From positions 1 to 64,000 of the forward strand of contig NZ_AVPI01000001.1 of the NCBI RefSeq assembly GCF_000768675.1: DNA of 64,000 bases, written 5' to 3'. This stretch comes from Knoellia flava TL1 (GTDB lineage Bacteria > Actinomycetota > Actinomycetes > Actinomycetales > Dermatophilaceae). Each line of letters starts with the position of its first letter. Within the stretch, counting starts at the first letter, position 1. Below are positions 1 to 8,540 of the stretch, one piece after another. Under the pieces are notes generated by a model. It was given only the letters and a program-made list of their open reading frames with translations. It did no database searches and was not told the origin of the DNA. The translations under genes were made by a program, and so were the position numbers.

Positions 1-2
1 AG

Positions 3-1637
3 GTCGCGATGGTCCTGCGCCAGGGGCGGACCCACCGCGCGCCCCAGCTCGAGCCCCCGGAGGTGACCGGCCCGGCGCGCCGGGTCGAGGCCGTCGACGC
101 CGCGGCCGGGGCCGCCGCCTCGGAGGTGCTGGCACTGCTCGACGAGCTCCTCGACACCTGGTCGCAGGCTCCCCCGCGCGTCCTGCGCACCGGTGGCCTC
201 GCCGTCCGTGACCTCAAGTCCGCGGCGACGCGCCTCGACACGGGAGCGGAGCACACGGCATACCTCGTGGAGCTGGCGCTCGTCGCGGACCTCGTCGCCG
301 ACGACGGCGAGGTGGACCCGCACTGGGTGCCGACGGCGGAGTACGACGTGTGGCAGACCGAGCCCGGTGGCGAGCGGTGGGCTCGGCTCGCGCAGTCGTG
401 GCTCACGACGACCCGCGCGCCACACCGCGTCGGGTCGCGCACGGACGCGTCCTCGGTCGTCAACGCCCTCGGGGCCGACGCCCAGTGGCCGCCGATCCGG
501 GCGCTGCGCCGCGAGGTGCTCGAGCTCCTCGCCGCCGCGCCCTCCGGCGTCGCTCCCACGGCGCACGACCTCGCTGCGGCCGTCCGCTGGCGCCGTCCGC
601 GACGCGTCCCCCGGACGCTGGAGGCGGTCGTCGAGGCCGTCCTGCGCGAGGCCGCGTGGCTCGGGGTCACCGGACACGGCGCCCTCAGCGTCGCCGGTCG
701 CGCCCTGCTCGCCGCGGACGGGGACATCGCGCCGGTCGCCGAGTCGATCCACCCCCACCTGCCCGCGCCCGTCGAGGCCGTGCTGCTCCAGGCGGACCTC
801 ACCGCCATCGCGCCCGGACCGGTCACCGGGTCGCTCGCCGCCTTCCTGCGGCTCGTCGCCGACGTCGAGTCCCGCGGTGGCGCGACGGTCCACCGCTTCA
901 GCGAGGACTCGATCCGGCGCTGCCTCGACACCGGGTGGACCGGCGACGACATCCTCGCCGGCCTCCGCGACGCCAGCCGCACACCGGTGCCGCAGCCCCT
1001 CGACTACCTCGTCCGCGACGTCGCCCGACGCCACGGGACCGTGCGCGTGCGTGGAGTGAGCGCGGTCATCCGCAGCGAGGACGAGGCCGGGCTCGACGTC
1101 ATGCTCGCCCACCGCGGCCTCTCCTCGCTCCAGCTGCGCCGCATCGCCCCGACCGTCCTCACCTCCCCGGTGCGACCCGACGTCGTCCTCGAGGTGCTGC
1201 GCGAGGAGGGTTTCACCCCCGTCGCCGAGTCTGCCGCGGGCATGGTCACCGTGCCGACCCGGCCCGTGCGCCGCGTCGTCCGCCGCACAGCCGTCGACCC
1301 CGCCCTCGTCCAGGCCATGGACGAGGCGCAGGTGGCCTCGCTCGTCGCCGGCCTTCGTGCCGCCGAGTCCGAGGCTCGCGCCCGGGCCGCCGCAGCCCCC
1401 GCCGGTCGCACCGGCCCACCGATCCCGGCCAACGACCCGACAACCTCCGTGGCCGTCCTCCGCGAAGCCATCGCCGACGGTCGCCCGGTCTGGCTCGGCT
1501 ACTCCGACGGCGTCGGGCGCACCCAGCGCATGCTCTTCTATCCCGAGCGCCTCGACGGCGGCCGCGTCACCGGCGTCAGCGAGGGCGTGACCCGCACCCT
1601 CTCCGTCCACCGCATCACCGGCGTCGTCGCCGACTGA
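3..1637 (+). CDS. Helicase-associated (Helicase_C_3/WYL-like) protein, 5' end outside window
   Basis: The reading frame is open to the left edge, and the first in-window ATG (9) has no preceding stop or ribosome site, so this is probably the C-terminal ~540 residues of a longer protein. The region around residues 360-400 (RSEDEAGLDVMLAHRGLSSL) and the end (VWLGYSDGVGRTQRML, then the end RITGVVAD) match what I recall of the actinobacterial helicase-associated family with a terminal WYL-like fold. In mycobacteria such a gene sits beside the XPB helicase, as here two genes downstream. A nucleic-acid or repair role is inferred from that neighbourhood. Confidence 0.7.
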   Translation, partial: VAMVLRQGRTHRAPQLEPPEVTGPARRVEAVDAAAGAAASEVLALLDELLDTWSQAPPRVLRTGGLAVRDLKSAATRLDTGAEHTAYLVELALVADLVADDGEVDPHWVPTAEYDVWQTEPGGERWARLAQSWLTTTRAPHRVGSRTDASSVVNALGADAQWPPIRALRREVLELLAAAPSGVAPTAHDLAAAVRWRRPRRVPRTLEAVVEAVLREAAWLGVTGHGALSVAGRALLAADGDIAPVAESIHPHLPAPVEAVLLQADLTAIAPGPVTGSLAAFLRLVADVESRGGATVHRFSEDSIRRCLDTGWTGDDILAGLRDASRTPVPQPLDYLVRDVARRHGTVRVRGVSAVIRSEDEAGLDVMLAHRGLSSLQLRRIAPTVLTSPVRPDVVLEVLREEGFTPVAESAAGMVTVPTRPVRRVVRRTAVDPALVQAMDEAQVASLVAGLRAAESEARARAAAAPAGRTGPPIPANDPTTSVAVLREAIADGRPVWLGYSDGVGRTQRMLFYPERLDGGRVTGVSEGVTRTLSVHRITGVVAD

Positions 1638-1680
1638 CCGGCGGTCTGGGACCGGTACGCGGCGCACCCTGGTGGGTCGC

Positions 1681-1783
1681 ACCGGACCACTACCGATTCG
1701 CCGCAGTCCATCCGCACTCGCGCGCAGAGCGCGCTTCGCGCTCCCGCCAGGCCCAGCCAGCGGCGAATCGGCAGTGGCCCGGC
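1681..1783. repeat. Intergenic palindromic repeat, copy A
   Basis: Arms 1682-1704 and 1760-1782 are 23 bases with 21 pairing, enclosing a ~55-base core. The minus-strand core begins GGCTGGGCCTGGCGGGAG and closely matches the plus-strand core of copy B (5354-5455), although the outer arms of the two copies differ in sequence. It lies between convergent genes, where it could also act as a transcription terminator. Confidence 0.7.
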
Positions 1784-1821
1784 GCTCCCGGTGCCGCGCA
1801 GCGCCCCCGGGCGGTGCCGGG

Positions 1822-2766
1822 TCAGTCCGCGGCGGGGGTGAGGGCGCGGACCACGGCGGAGGGCGAGGGACGCCCGAGCTGCCGCGCCATCCACGCGCTG
1901 GTCGCGAGCAGTGCCTCGAGATCGACACCGGTGCGCACGCCCGCGCCCTCCATCGCCCAGACGAGGTCCTCGGTGGCGAGGTTGCCGGTGGCGCTCTCGG
2001 CGTAGGGGCAGCCACCGAGCCCGCCGGCGGAGGAGTCGACGACGGTGACGCCGTGGCGCAGGGCGACGAGGGTGTTGCTCAGCGCCTGGCCGTAGGTGTC
2101 GTGGAAGTGCACGCCGATGCGGTCGACTCCGATTCCCCTGTCCTGCAACGCATCGAGCAGGCGCGCAACGTGGCCGGAGGTGGCGACGCCGATGGTGTCG
2201 CCGAGCGACAGCTGGTCGCAGCCGAGGTCCATGAGGCGCTGGGCGACGTCGACGACCTGCGGCACGGGCACGGGCCCCTCCCACGGGTCGCCGAAGCACA
2301 TCGACACGTAGCCGCGCACCCAGAGTCCGGCCTCGTGCGAGCGGGCGACGACGGGCCGGAACATCTCGATGGACTCGTCGACGGTGCGGTTGAGGTTCTT
2401 GCGCGCGAAGGTCTCGGTGGCGCTGCCGAAGATCGCGACGGCGCCGACACCGGCATCGAGAGCGCGGTCGAGCCCGCGCTCGTTGGGGACGAGCACAGGG
2501 CGGCGAGGGCCGCGACCCTCGTCGCCGAGCATGTCGAGCACCTCCGTGGCGTCGGCGAGCTGGGGCACCCACTGCGGGTTGACGAAGGACGTCGTCTCGA
2601 TGGTGCCGAGGCCGGCGGACGCGAGGCGGCGGACGAACTCGGCCTTGACCTCGGCCGGCACGACCGCCTTCTCGTTCTGCAGCCCGTCGCGAGCGCCGAC
2701 CTCGTAGATCGTGATCTCCGCGGGGAGGGTCGGGTCCGGCTCGACCTGCGGGGTGCGCATGCTCAT
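1822..2766 (-). CDS. mvaB: Hydroxymethylglutaryl-CoA lyase
   Basis: The 314-residue product is full length for HMG-CoA lyase, which cleaves HMG-CoA to acetyl-CoA and acetoacetate at the end of leucine catabolism. It shows the TIM-barrel start EVGARDGLQNE with the catalytic Arg-Asp, the metal-binding HFHDTYG, and the GGLGGCPYA signature with the active-site cysteine. An alternative ATG lies two codons downstream (MRTPQ); neither has a strong ribosome site. It stands alone, convergent with the upstream gene, with no other leucine-pathway gene beside it. Confidence 0.9.
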   Translation of the reverse strand: MSMRTPQVEPDPTLPAEITIYEVGARDGLQNEKAVVPAEVKAEFVRRLASAGLGTIETTSFVNPQWVPQLADATEVLDMLGDEGRGPRRPVLVPNERGLDRALDAGVGAVAIFGSATETFARKNLNRTVDESIEMFRPVVARSHEAGLWVRGYVSMCFGDPWEGPVPVPQVVDVAQRLMDLGCDQLSLGDTIGVATSGHVARLLDALQDRGIGVDRIGVHFHDTYGQALSNTLVALRHGVTVVDSSAGGLGGCPYAESATGNLATEDLVWAMEGAGVRTGVDLEALLATSAWMARQLGRPSPSAVVRALTPAAD

Positions 2767-2845
2767 GCCTCATCCTGACACGCAGCGTGGGCGAGTCCTG
2801 CGGACCGTGGGAGCGGTGGCGGCCACGGCAGGTACGTTGTCGCCC

Positions 2846-3649
2846 ATGAGCGAGAACGACAAGGACCCGCAGCAGGGGGAGTACTCGGATCCGACGGCCA
2901 GTCCCGACTGGACGGTGCCCTCGTCCTCGCCGGACACCGGGTCCCAGGACACCCCTTCGTCCGCACCCACCGAGCAGATCCCGCAGGGCTCCGACGCCGA
3001 CAGGGGCACGTCGTCGAGCGAGCCCTTCGTGCCGCCGGTGCCGCCCGCACCTGCGACGCCGGGCCACGACGCGCCCTACACGCAGCCGGCCGGCGAGACC
3101 GACCCGTATGCCGGTGGCCAGCCCGCGAACCCCTATGCCGCCACGCCTCCCCCGCCGCCGCAGTCCCCCTACGGCTCCCCGCCGCCGTCGCCCTACGGCG
3201 CACCGCCACCGCCCCCCGCCTACGGGGCACCCCAGGCGCAGGACCCCTACGCCGGTCAGCAGCCGGCATACGACCCGTATGCCGCGAGCGGCGCCCAGGC
3301 GCAGCCGGGCGGCTACCCGCCCTACCAGCCGCCCGGGCAGTGGCAGGCCCCGCCGGTCGCCTACGGCGCTCCCCCGGCGCAGAACACGAGCGCCATCGTC
3401 CTGACGATTCTCTCGGGCATCGTCACGGTGAGCTGCTGCATCCCCGGCATCGTGCCGCTCATCCTCGGCATCATGGCCCTGACGAAGAACTCGACCGACC
3501 CCGAGGGCTCCCGCCGCCTCACGAAGTGGGGCTGGATCGCGTTCGCCATCGGCATCGCGCTCGCGGTCATCGGCGTCATCGTCTTCTTCGCGATCGGCGC
3601 CTCGGGTGGGTTCGACGGCGGGACCTACGACTCCGACTACTCCTACTGA
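2846..3649 (+). CDS. Proline-rich DUF4190-like membrane protein
   Basis: The 267-residue product has a ~175-residue low-complexity N-terminus rich in Pro, Tyr, Gly and Ala (repeated PYAG and YGAPPPP units), then two closely spaced membrane helices (IVLTILSGIVTVSCCIPGIV and WIAFAIGIALAVIGVIVFF) joined by a short charged loop, and an acidic Tyr-rich tail. That layout is typical of DUF4190 proteins. The start at 2846 is chosen over an in-frame upstream codon because TACGTT lies 7 bases before it, fitting a leaderless transcript. Function unknown; a membrane scaffold is only a guess. Confidence 0.75.
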   Translation: MSENDKDPQQGEYSDPTASPDWTVPSSSPDTGSQDTPSSAPTEQIPQGSDADRGTSSSEPFVPPVPPAPATPGHDAPYTQPAGETDPYAGGQPANPYAATPPPPPQSPYGSPPPSPYGAPPPPPAYGAPQAQDPYAGQQPAYDPYAASGAQAQPGGYPPYQPPGQWQAPPVAYGAPPAQNTSAIVLTILSGIVTVSCCIPGIVPLILGIMALTKNSTDPEGSRRLTKWGWIAFAIGIALAVIGVIVFFAIGASGGFDGGTYDSDYSY

Positions 3650-3655
3650 GGCCCC

Positions 3656-5293
3656 TTGACTGACGGCGCACTCATCGTCCAGAGCGACAAGACGCTCCTC
3701 CTCGAGGTCGACCATCCTCGGTCGGCGGAGGCGCGGCGGGCGATCGCACCGTTCGCCGAGCTCGAGCGAGCGCCCGAGCACATCCACACCTACCGGATCA
3801 CCCCGCTGGGTCTGTGGAACGCCCGGGCGGCCGGCCACGATGCCGAGCAGGTCGTCGACGCGCTGGTGACGCACAGCCGATACCCCGTGCCGCACGCGCT
3901 GCTCGTCGACGTCGCCGACACGATGGCACGCTACGGCCGGCTCACCCTCCTCAAGGACGACGACGGGCGGCTCGTCCTGCGCACCACCGACCGCGCCGTG
4001 CTCACGGAAGTGCTGCGGCACAGGCGGATCAAGCCGCTCATCGGCGAGCGCATCGACGACGACATCGTCGTCGTCCACCCGAGCGAGCGCGGTCACCTCA
4101 AGCAGGAGCTGCTCAAGGTCGGCTGGCCCGCGGAGGACGAGGCCGGCTACGTCGACGGCGAGGCGCACCCGATCGACCTCGACCGCACCGGCGGCTGGTC
4201 CATGCGGCCCTACCAGGAGCAGGCCGTGGACGGCTTCTGGGACGGCGGCTCCGGTGTCGTCGTGCTGCCGTGCGGCGCGGGCAAGACCCTCGTCGGCGCG
4301 GGTGCGATGGCCAAGGCCTCGGCGACGACGCTCATCCTCGTCACCAACACCGTGTCGGCGCGGCAGTGGAAGGACGAGCTCCTCCGCCGCACGAGCCTCA
4401 CCGAGGACGAGATCGGCGAGTACTCGGGTGCGCGCAAGGAGATCCGCCCGGTCACGATCGCGACCTACCAGGTGCTCACGACGCGCCGGAAGGGCGCCTA
4501 CACCCACCTCGACCTGCTCGACGCCCGCGACTGGGGCCTCATCGTCTACGACGAGGTCCACCTGCTGCCCGCACCGATCTTCCGGATGACCGCCGACCTC
4601 CAGGCCCGCCGGCGGCTCGGGCTCACCGCGACCCTCGTGCGCGAGGACGGCCTCGAGTCCGACGTCTTCTCGCTCATCGGCCCGAAGCGCTTCGACGCGC
4701 CGTGGAAGGACATCGAGGCGCAGGGCTACATCGCTCCCGCGGACTGCGTCGAGGTGCGGGTCACGCTCCCCGACGGACAACGGATGGCGTATGCCGTCGC
4801 GGAGCCGGACGACCGCTACCGCCTCGCCTCCTGCTCGGACGCCAAGCTGCCCGTCGTCGAGAGGCTCGTCGAACGTCACCGCGGCGAGCCGACCCTCGTC
4901 ATCGGCCAGTACCTCGACCAGCTCGATGAGCTCGCGCACCGCCTCGGGGCCGACGTCATCACGGGCGAGACGTCGGTGGCCGAGCGCCAGCGGCTCTACG
5001 GCGCCTTCCGCGACGGCGACATCAGCCTGCTCGTCGTCTCCAAGGTCGCGAACTTCTCGATCGACCTGCCGGAGGCGAGCGTCGCCATCCAGGTGTCCGG
5101 GACGTTCGGCTCGCGCCAGGAGGAGGCTCAGCGGCTCGGTCGGGTGCTCCGGCCCAAGGGCGACGGCCGCACGGCGCACTTCTACACCGTCGTCGCCCGC
5201 GACACCGTCGACGCCGACTTCGCTGCGCACCGCCAGCGCTTCCTCGCCGAGCAGGGCTACGCCTACCGCATCATCGACGCCACCGACCTCTGA
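3656..5293 (+). CDS. XPB-type superfamily 2 DNA helicase
   Basis: The 545-residue product is a full-length bacterial XPB helicase, a 3'-to-5' ATP-dependent translocase linked to DNA repair. Visible motifs are Walker A (LPCGAGKT, about residues 203-210), the DEVH box (298-301), and the RecA2 motif QRLGRVLRPK. The N-terminus MTDGALIVQSDKT resembles mycobacterial XPB, so the TTG start at 3656 is preferred; a GAGG overlapping the upstream stop codon can serve as ribosome site. The gap to the DUF4190 gene is only 6 bases, so they may be cotranscribed. Confidence 0.93.
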   Translation: MTDGALIVQSDKTLLLEVDHPRSAEARRAIAPFAELERAPEHIHTYRITPLGLWNARAAGHDAEQVVDALVTHSRYPVPHALLVDVADTMARYGRLTLLKDDDGRLVLRTTDRAVLTEVLRHRRIKPLIGERIDDDIVVVHPSERGHLKQELLKVGWPAEDEAGYVDGEAHPIDLDRTGGWSMRPYQEQAVDGFWDGGSGVVVLPCGAGKTLVGAGAMAKASATTLILVTNTVSARQWKDELLRRTSLTEDEIGEYSGARKEIRPVTIATYQVLTTRRKGAYTHLDLLDARDWGLIVYDEVHLLPAPIFRMTADLQARRRLGLTATLVREDGLESDVFSLIGPKRFDAPWKDIEAQGYIAPADCVEVRVTLPDGQRMAYAVAEPDDRYRLASCSDAKLPVVERLVERHRGEPTLVIGQYLDQLDELAHRLGADVITGETSVAERQRLYGAFRDGDISLLVVSKVANFSIDLPEASVAIQVSGTFGSRQEEAQRLGRVLRPKGDGRTAHFYTVVARDTVDADFAAHRQRFLAEQGYAYRIIDATDL

Positions 5294-5353
5294 CCAGAAC
5301 GGCCCTACGCGCAGCCCGAGATCCGAACGGAACGGTCAGCCCACCGCGCGGGA

Positions 5354-5455
5354 GCGCACGACGTCCGGTGCGGCGCTGGCTGGGTCTGGCGGGAGACCGG
5401 AGCGCGCCCAGCGCGCGGAGGTCGGATGGATGGCGGCGCACCGGACGTCGTGCGC
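5354..5455. repeat. Intergenic palindromic repeat, copy B
   Basis: Arms 5354-5376 and 5433-5455 are 23 bases with 22 pairing. The core (5377-5432) matches copy A in reverse orientation: GGCTGGGTCTGGCGGGAG, a GCGCGC pair, then GGATGGATGG. The outer stems of the two copies are unrelated, yet each is nearly perfectly self-complementary. It lies in the 236-base gap between the XPB helicase and the LURP-one gene. Confidence 0.7.
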
Positions 5456-5529
5456 GACCAACACGCCGCCGAGAAGGTGAGCGGACGGCATACGAGGTGG
5501 AGCGCGCAGCGTGTGTGAGAGTGGCGCGC

Positions 5530-6162
5530 ATGACGCAGCCGCCGCAGGGCACCCCGATCGAGCCCACCGCCTCCCCGACCCGTTTCCGGGTCCGCCAGAA
5601 GCTCACGATGATGGTCAACCGCTACGAGATCCACGGCGTGGGTCCCGACGGCAACGAGGTCGGCCTCTGGGCGTTCGCCGAGCAGAAGCGGCTCGCCTTC
5701 AAGGAGCAGGTGACGTTCTTCGCCGACGCGGGCAAGAGCCAGCCGGTCTTCGGGTTCAAGGCGCGCTCGCGGATGGACCTCGGCGCGACCTACGACGTCA
5801 CCGACGCGTCGGGCGCGCCGATCGGCCAGTTCCGCAAGGACTTCGGCAAGTCGCTGCTCCGCTCGACGTGGCACCTCACCGACGGAGCCGGCCGCACCTC
5901 GCTGGGCCAGGAGCGCAACCACGGCATCGCCATCCTGCGCCGCGTCTGGGACCTCGTCCCGGTGATCGGTGACATCCCGGTCCCCTTCCTCTTCCACTTC
6001 GACTTCACGCTGCCCGACGGACAGGTCGTCCTCAGCAGCACGAAGAAGGCGGCGCTGCGCGACGTCTACGAGGTCGAGCTGCCGCCCGTCGACGGCCATG
6101 CGCTCGACTGGCGCGTCGGTGCGGCCATGGCCGTCGCCCTCGACGCCCTCCAGTCCCGCTGA
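5530..6162 (+). CDS. LURP-one/scramblase-like family protein
   Basis: The 210-residue product is rich in beta strands and has the feel of the LURP-one-related (Tubby-like) fold: FRVRQKLTMMVNRYEIHG near the start, QEVTF-like strand KEQVTFF, then FGFKARSRMDLGATYDVTD and IGQFRKDF, ending with a hydrophobic helix (AAMAVALDAL). Family members bind lipids or act at membranes, but no bacterial function is established. The ATG at 5530 follows an open stretch; a possible earlier in-frame start lies inside repeat copy B and is unlikely. Confidence 0.65.
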   Translation: MTQPPQGTPIEPTASPTRFRVRQKLTMMVNRYEIHGVGPDGNEVGLWAFAEQKRLAFKEQVTFFADAGKSQPVFGFKARSRMDLGATYDVTDASGAPIGQFRKDFGKSLLRSTWHLTDGAGRTSLGQERNHGIAILRRVWDLVPVIGDIPVPFLFHFDFTLPDGQVVLSSTKKAALRDVYEVELPPVDGHALDWRVGAAMAVALDALQSR

Positions 6163-6175
6163 CCGAGGACCCCTC

Positions 6176-6252
6176 GACGGTTCGCGAACCGTCGGGTCGC
6201 TCGCGAACCCGTTCGGACGGGCTCACGAGCGACGATGCGGTTCGCGAACCGG
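6176..6252. promoter_or_regulatory. Three TCGCGA-centred palindromic boxes upstream of a response-regulator gene
   Basis: GACGGTTCGCGAACCGTC at 6176-6193 is a perfect 18-base palindrome, and CGGTTCGCGAACCG at 6238-6251 repeats its central 14 bases exactly 60 bases away, centre to centre. A weaker half-conserved copy (GCTCGCGAACCC) lies between them, centred at 6203/6204. The cluster ends about 70 bases before the response-regulator start, a normal place for an operator, possibly autoregulatory. Confidence 0.6.
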
Positions 6253-6322
6253 ATCGTGCAGCGCGGGCCAACACACGGCATACGTCCAGACAACTCCCAG
6301 ACTCGGCCGCCAGACTGGGCCC

Positions 6323-7036
6323 GTGAGCGCGAACCCAGCAACCCCCGAGGCCACGCTCCTCGTCGTCGAGGACGAGCCCAACATCCGTGAGCTCCTCGCG
6401 ACCTCCCTGAGGTTCGCGGGGTTCGAGGTCGTCACCGCGGCCACCGGCGCCGACGCCGTGCGGCTCGCCGACGACCGGCACCCCGACCTCTGCGTCCTCG
6501 ACGTCATGCTGCCCGACATGGACGGCTTCGACGTGACGCGCAGGCTGCGCGAGTCCGGCCGGCACGTGCCGATCGTCTTCGTCACCGCGCGCGACTCGGT
6601 CGACGACAAGATCAAGGGCCTCACCGTCGGCGGCGACGACTACGTCACCAAGCCGTTCAGCCTCGAGGAGGTCGTCGCCCGCATCCGTGCGGTCCTGCGA
6701 CGCACTCGCGGCGAGCTCGACGACGGCGCCTCGCTGCGCTTCGAGGACCTCGAGCTCGACGAGGACAGCCACGAGGTCCGCCGCGCCGGCAGGGTCATCG
6801 AGACGAGCCCGACCGAGTTCAAGCTGCTCCGCTACCTCATGCTCAACCCCAACCGCGTGCTGTCGAAGGCCCAGATCCTCGACCACGTGTGGGAGTACGA
6901 CTTCCGCGGCGAGAGCGGCATCGTCGAGTCCTACATCTCCTACCTGCGCCGCAAGATCGACACCGAGGGCCTGCCGCCGCTCATCCACACCAAGCGCGGT
7001 GTCGGCTACGTCCTGCGCCTGCCGCCGCAGACCTGA
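6323..7036 (+). CDS. OmpR-family response regulator
   Basis: The 237-residue product has a receiver domain (acidic pair near VVEDEPN, phospho-acceptor Asp60 in VLDVMLPD, Thr in FVTARD, Lys in YVTKPFS) followed by a winged helix (LSKAQILDHVW, then YISYLRRKID and TKRGVGYVL). It stops in an overlap with the kinase gene (TGATG), so the two are translationally coupled. With the HtrA protease gene next, the layout parallels mycobacterial mprA-mprB-pepD, suggesting an envelope-stress response. The GTG start is supported by CAGACT six bases upstream, as at 10080. Confidence 0.92.
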   Translation: MSANPATPEATLLVVEDEPNIRELLATSLRFAGFEVVTAATGADAVRLADDRHPDLCVLDVMLPDMDGFDVTRRLRESGRHVPIVFVTARDSVDDKIKGLTVGGDDYVTKPFSLEEVVARIRAVLRRTRGELDDGASLRFEDLELDEDSHEVRRAGRVIETSPTEFKLLRYLMLNPNRVLSKAQILDHVWEYDFRGESGIVESYISYLRRKIDTEGLPPLIHTKRGVGYVLRLPPQT

Positions 7037-8493
7037 TGGCCTCGGCTCCGGCATCCCAGGCCGTCGTCCGGCGGCTCGAGGCAATGCCGCTGAGGGTGCG
7101 CCTCGTCGCGATCGTCCTCGTCGTCCTCGCTGCCGCGCTGCTCTTCTCGAACCTCGCCACCGCCTACCTCATCCAGCGCGACCTCCTTGGTCGCGTCGAC
7201 ACCGAGCTCCGCGGCGTCGCCAAACCCGTTGCGACACAGGCGCTCGAGGACCTTCGCCGAGGCAACAACGCCAAGCCGACGAACTACGCGTTCGTCCTCT
7301 TCCCCGTCGACGGCGACACGATGAGCGTCAACCCCACGACAGAGCAGCGCCACCCCGACGTCCCCCGGCTCGAGCTCGACGACCCGTTGGTGACGAAGGG
7401 CCGACCCTTCACCGTGGGGTCCGTCGACGGCGACCTGGAGTGGCGGTTCATCGCCGGCACCGTCAACAGGAGGGAGGGCACCTTCGCGGTCGGCGTCCCG
7501 CTCCGGTCGGTGAAGCAGACCGTGACGCGGCTCCTCGTCACCACCGGTGTCCTCAGCGCTGTCGTCCTCGCCGGCTCGGCCCTGCTCGGTTGGTATGCCG
7601 TGCGCCGCGCCTTCCGCCCGCTCACCCAGATCGAGGACACCGCCGCCGCGATCGCCGGCGGGGACCTCACCCGGCGGATCCCCGTGCGGGCGGCCGACGA
7701 CGAGGTGACCTCGCTGTCCCGCAGCCTCAATGCGATGCTCGCGCAGATCGAGTCGTCCTTCGCCGTGCGCGAGGCGTCCGAGGACCGCATGCGCCAGTTC
7801 GTCGCCGACGCGAGCCACGAGCTGCGCACGCCGCTGGCCACGGTGCGCGGCTACGCCGAGCTGCACCGCCAGGGAGCGATCTCGAAGCCGGAGGACACCC
7901 GTGCCGCCATGGAGCGCATCGAGTCCGAGTCCGGTCGGATGAGCGGTCTCGTCGAGGATCTCCTCACCCTCGCCCGGCTCGACGAGGAGCCGACCGCGTC
8001 GATGGGCGAGGTCGACCTCACGGTCCTCGCGGCCGACGCGACGGCGGATGCCCGTGCCCGTGAACCCGCACGCCGCATCTCGCTCGCCGGCCTCGGCGGC
8101 CCCCTCGACGCGACCGTCGTCTGGGGGTCCGAGTCACGGCTCCGGCAGGTCGTCACCAACCTCGTCGCCAACGCGCTCCGCCACACGCCGCCCGGCACAC
8201 CGGTCGAGCTCGCGGTGGGCGTGGACGGACCCGACGGGGTCCTCGAGGTGCGCGACCATGGTGACGGAATCCCTTCTGGCACAGCGCATCGCGTCTTCGA
8301 GCGGTTCTACCGTGCCGACCCCTCACGTGGCCGCACGACCGGTGGCGGCAACGGCCTCGGGCTCGCCATCGTGGCCGCCATCGTCAGTGCCCACCGGGGG
8401 CGGGTGGGGGTTCAGGAGACGCCGGGTGGAGGCGCGACGTTCGTCGTCCGGATTCCCACAGCGCCCTCACAGGGACGGCCCAGCGGCTCTTGA
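7036..8493 (+). CDS. HAMP-domain sensor histidine kinase
   Basis: The 485-residue membrane kinase presumably phosphorylates the regulator encoded just upstream. It has a helix at residues ~20-45, an extracytoplasmic segment of ~120 residues, a second helix (VLSAVVLAGSALLGWYAV), a HAMP linker, the HisKA box with His261 in DASHELRTPL, and a complete ATPase domain with N box NLVANALRHTP, G1 box RDHGDGIP and G2 box GGGNGLGLAI. The ATG overlaps the regulator stop. The genuine start is 7036; the open frame reaching further upstream is an artefact of overlap. Confidence 0.93.
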   Translation: MASAPASQAVVRRLEAMPLRVRLVAIVLVVLAAALLFSNLATAYLIQRDLLGRVDTELRGVAKPVATQALEDLRRGNNAKPTNYAFVLFPVDGDTMSVNPTTEQRHPDVPRLELDDPLVTKGRPFTVGSVDGDLEWRFIAGTVNRREGTFAVGVPLRSVKQTVTRLLVTTGVLSAVVLAGSALLGWYAVRRAFRPLTQIEDTAAAIAGGDLTRRIPVRAADDEVTSLSRSLNAMLAQIESSFAVREASEDRMRQFVADASHELRTPLATVRGYAELHRQGAISKPEDTRAAMERIESESGRMSGLVEDLLTLARLDEEPTASMGEVDLTVLAADATADARAREPARRISLAGLGGPLDATVVWGSESRLRQVVTNLVANALRHTPPGTPVELAVGVDGPDGVLEVRDHGDGIPSGTAHRVFERFYRADPSRGRTTGGGNGLGLAIVAAIVSAHRGRVGVQETPGGGATFVVRIPTAPSQGRPSGS

Positions 8494-8540
8494 GGTCGAC
8501 GCACTTGAGTGGGACGTGCCACACCGACGAAGGAGAGACG

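Noticed and set aside
1538-5230. A 1230-codon minus-strand open frame
   Set aside because: It lies opposite the HMG-CoA lyase, DUF4190 and XPB genes; its Arg/Asp/His-rich composition is the usual antisense shadow in high-GC DNA.
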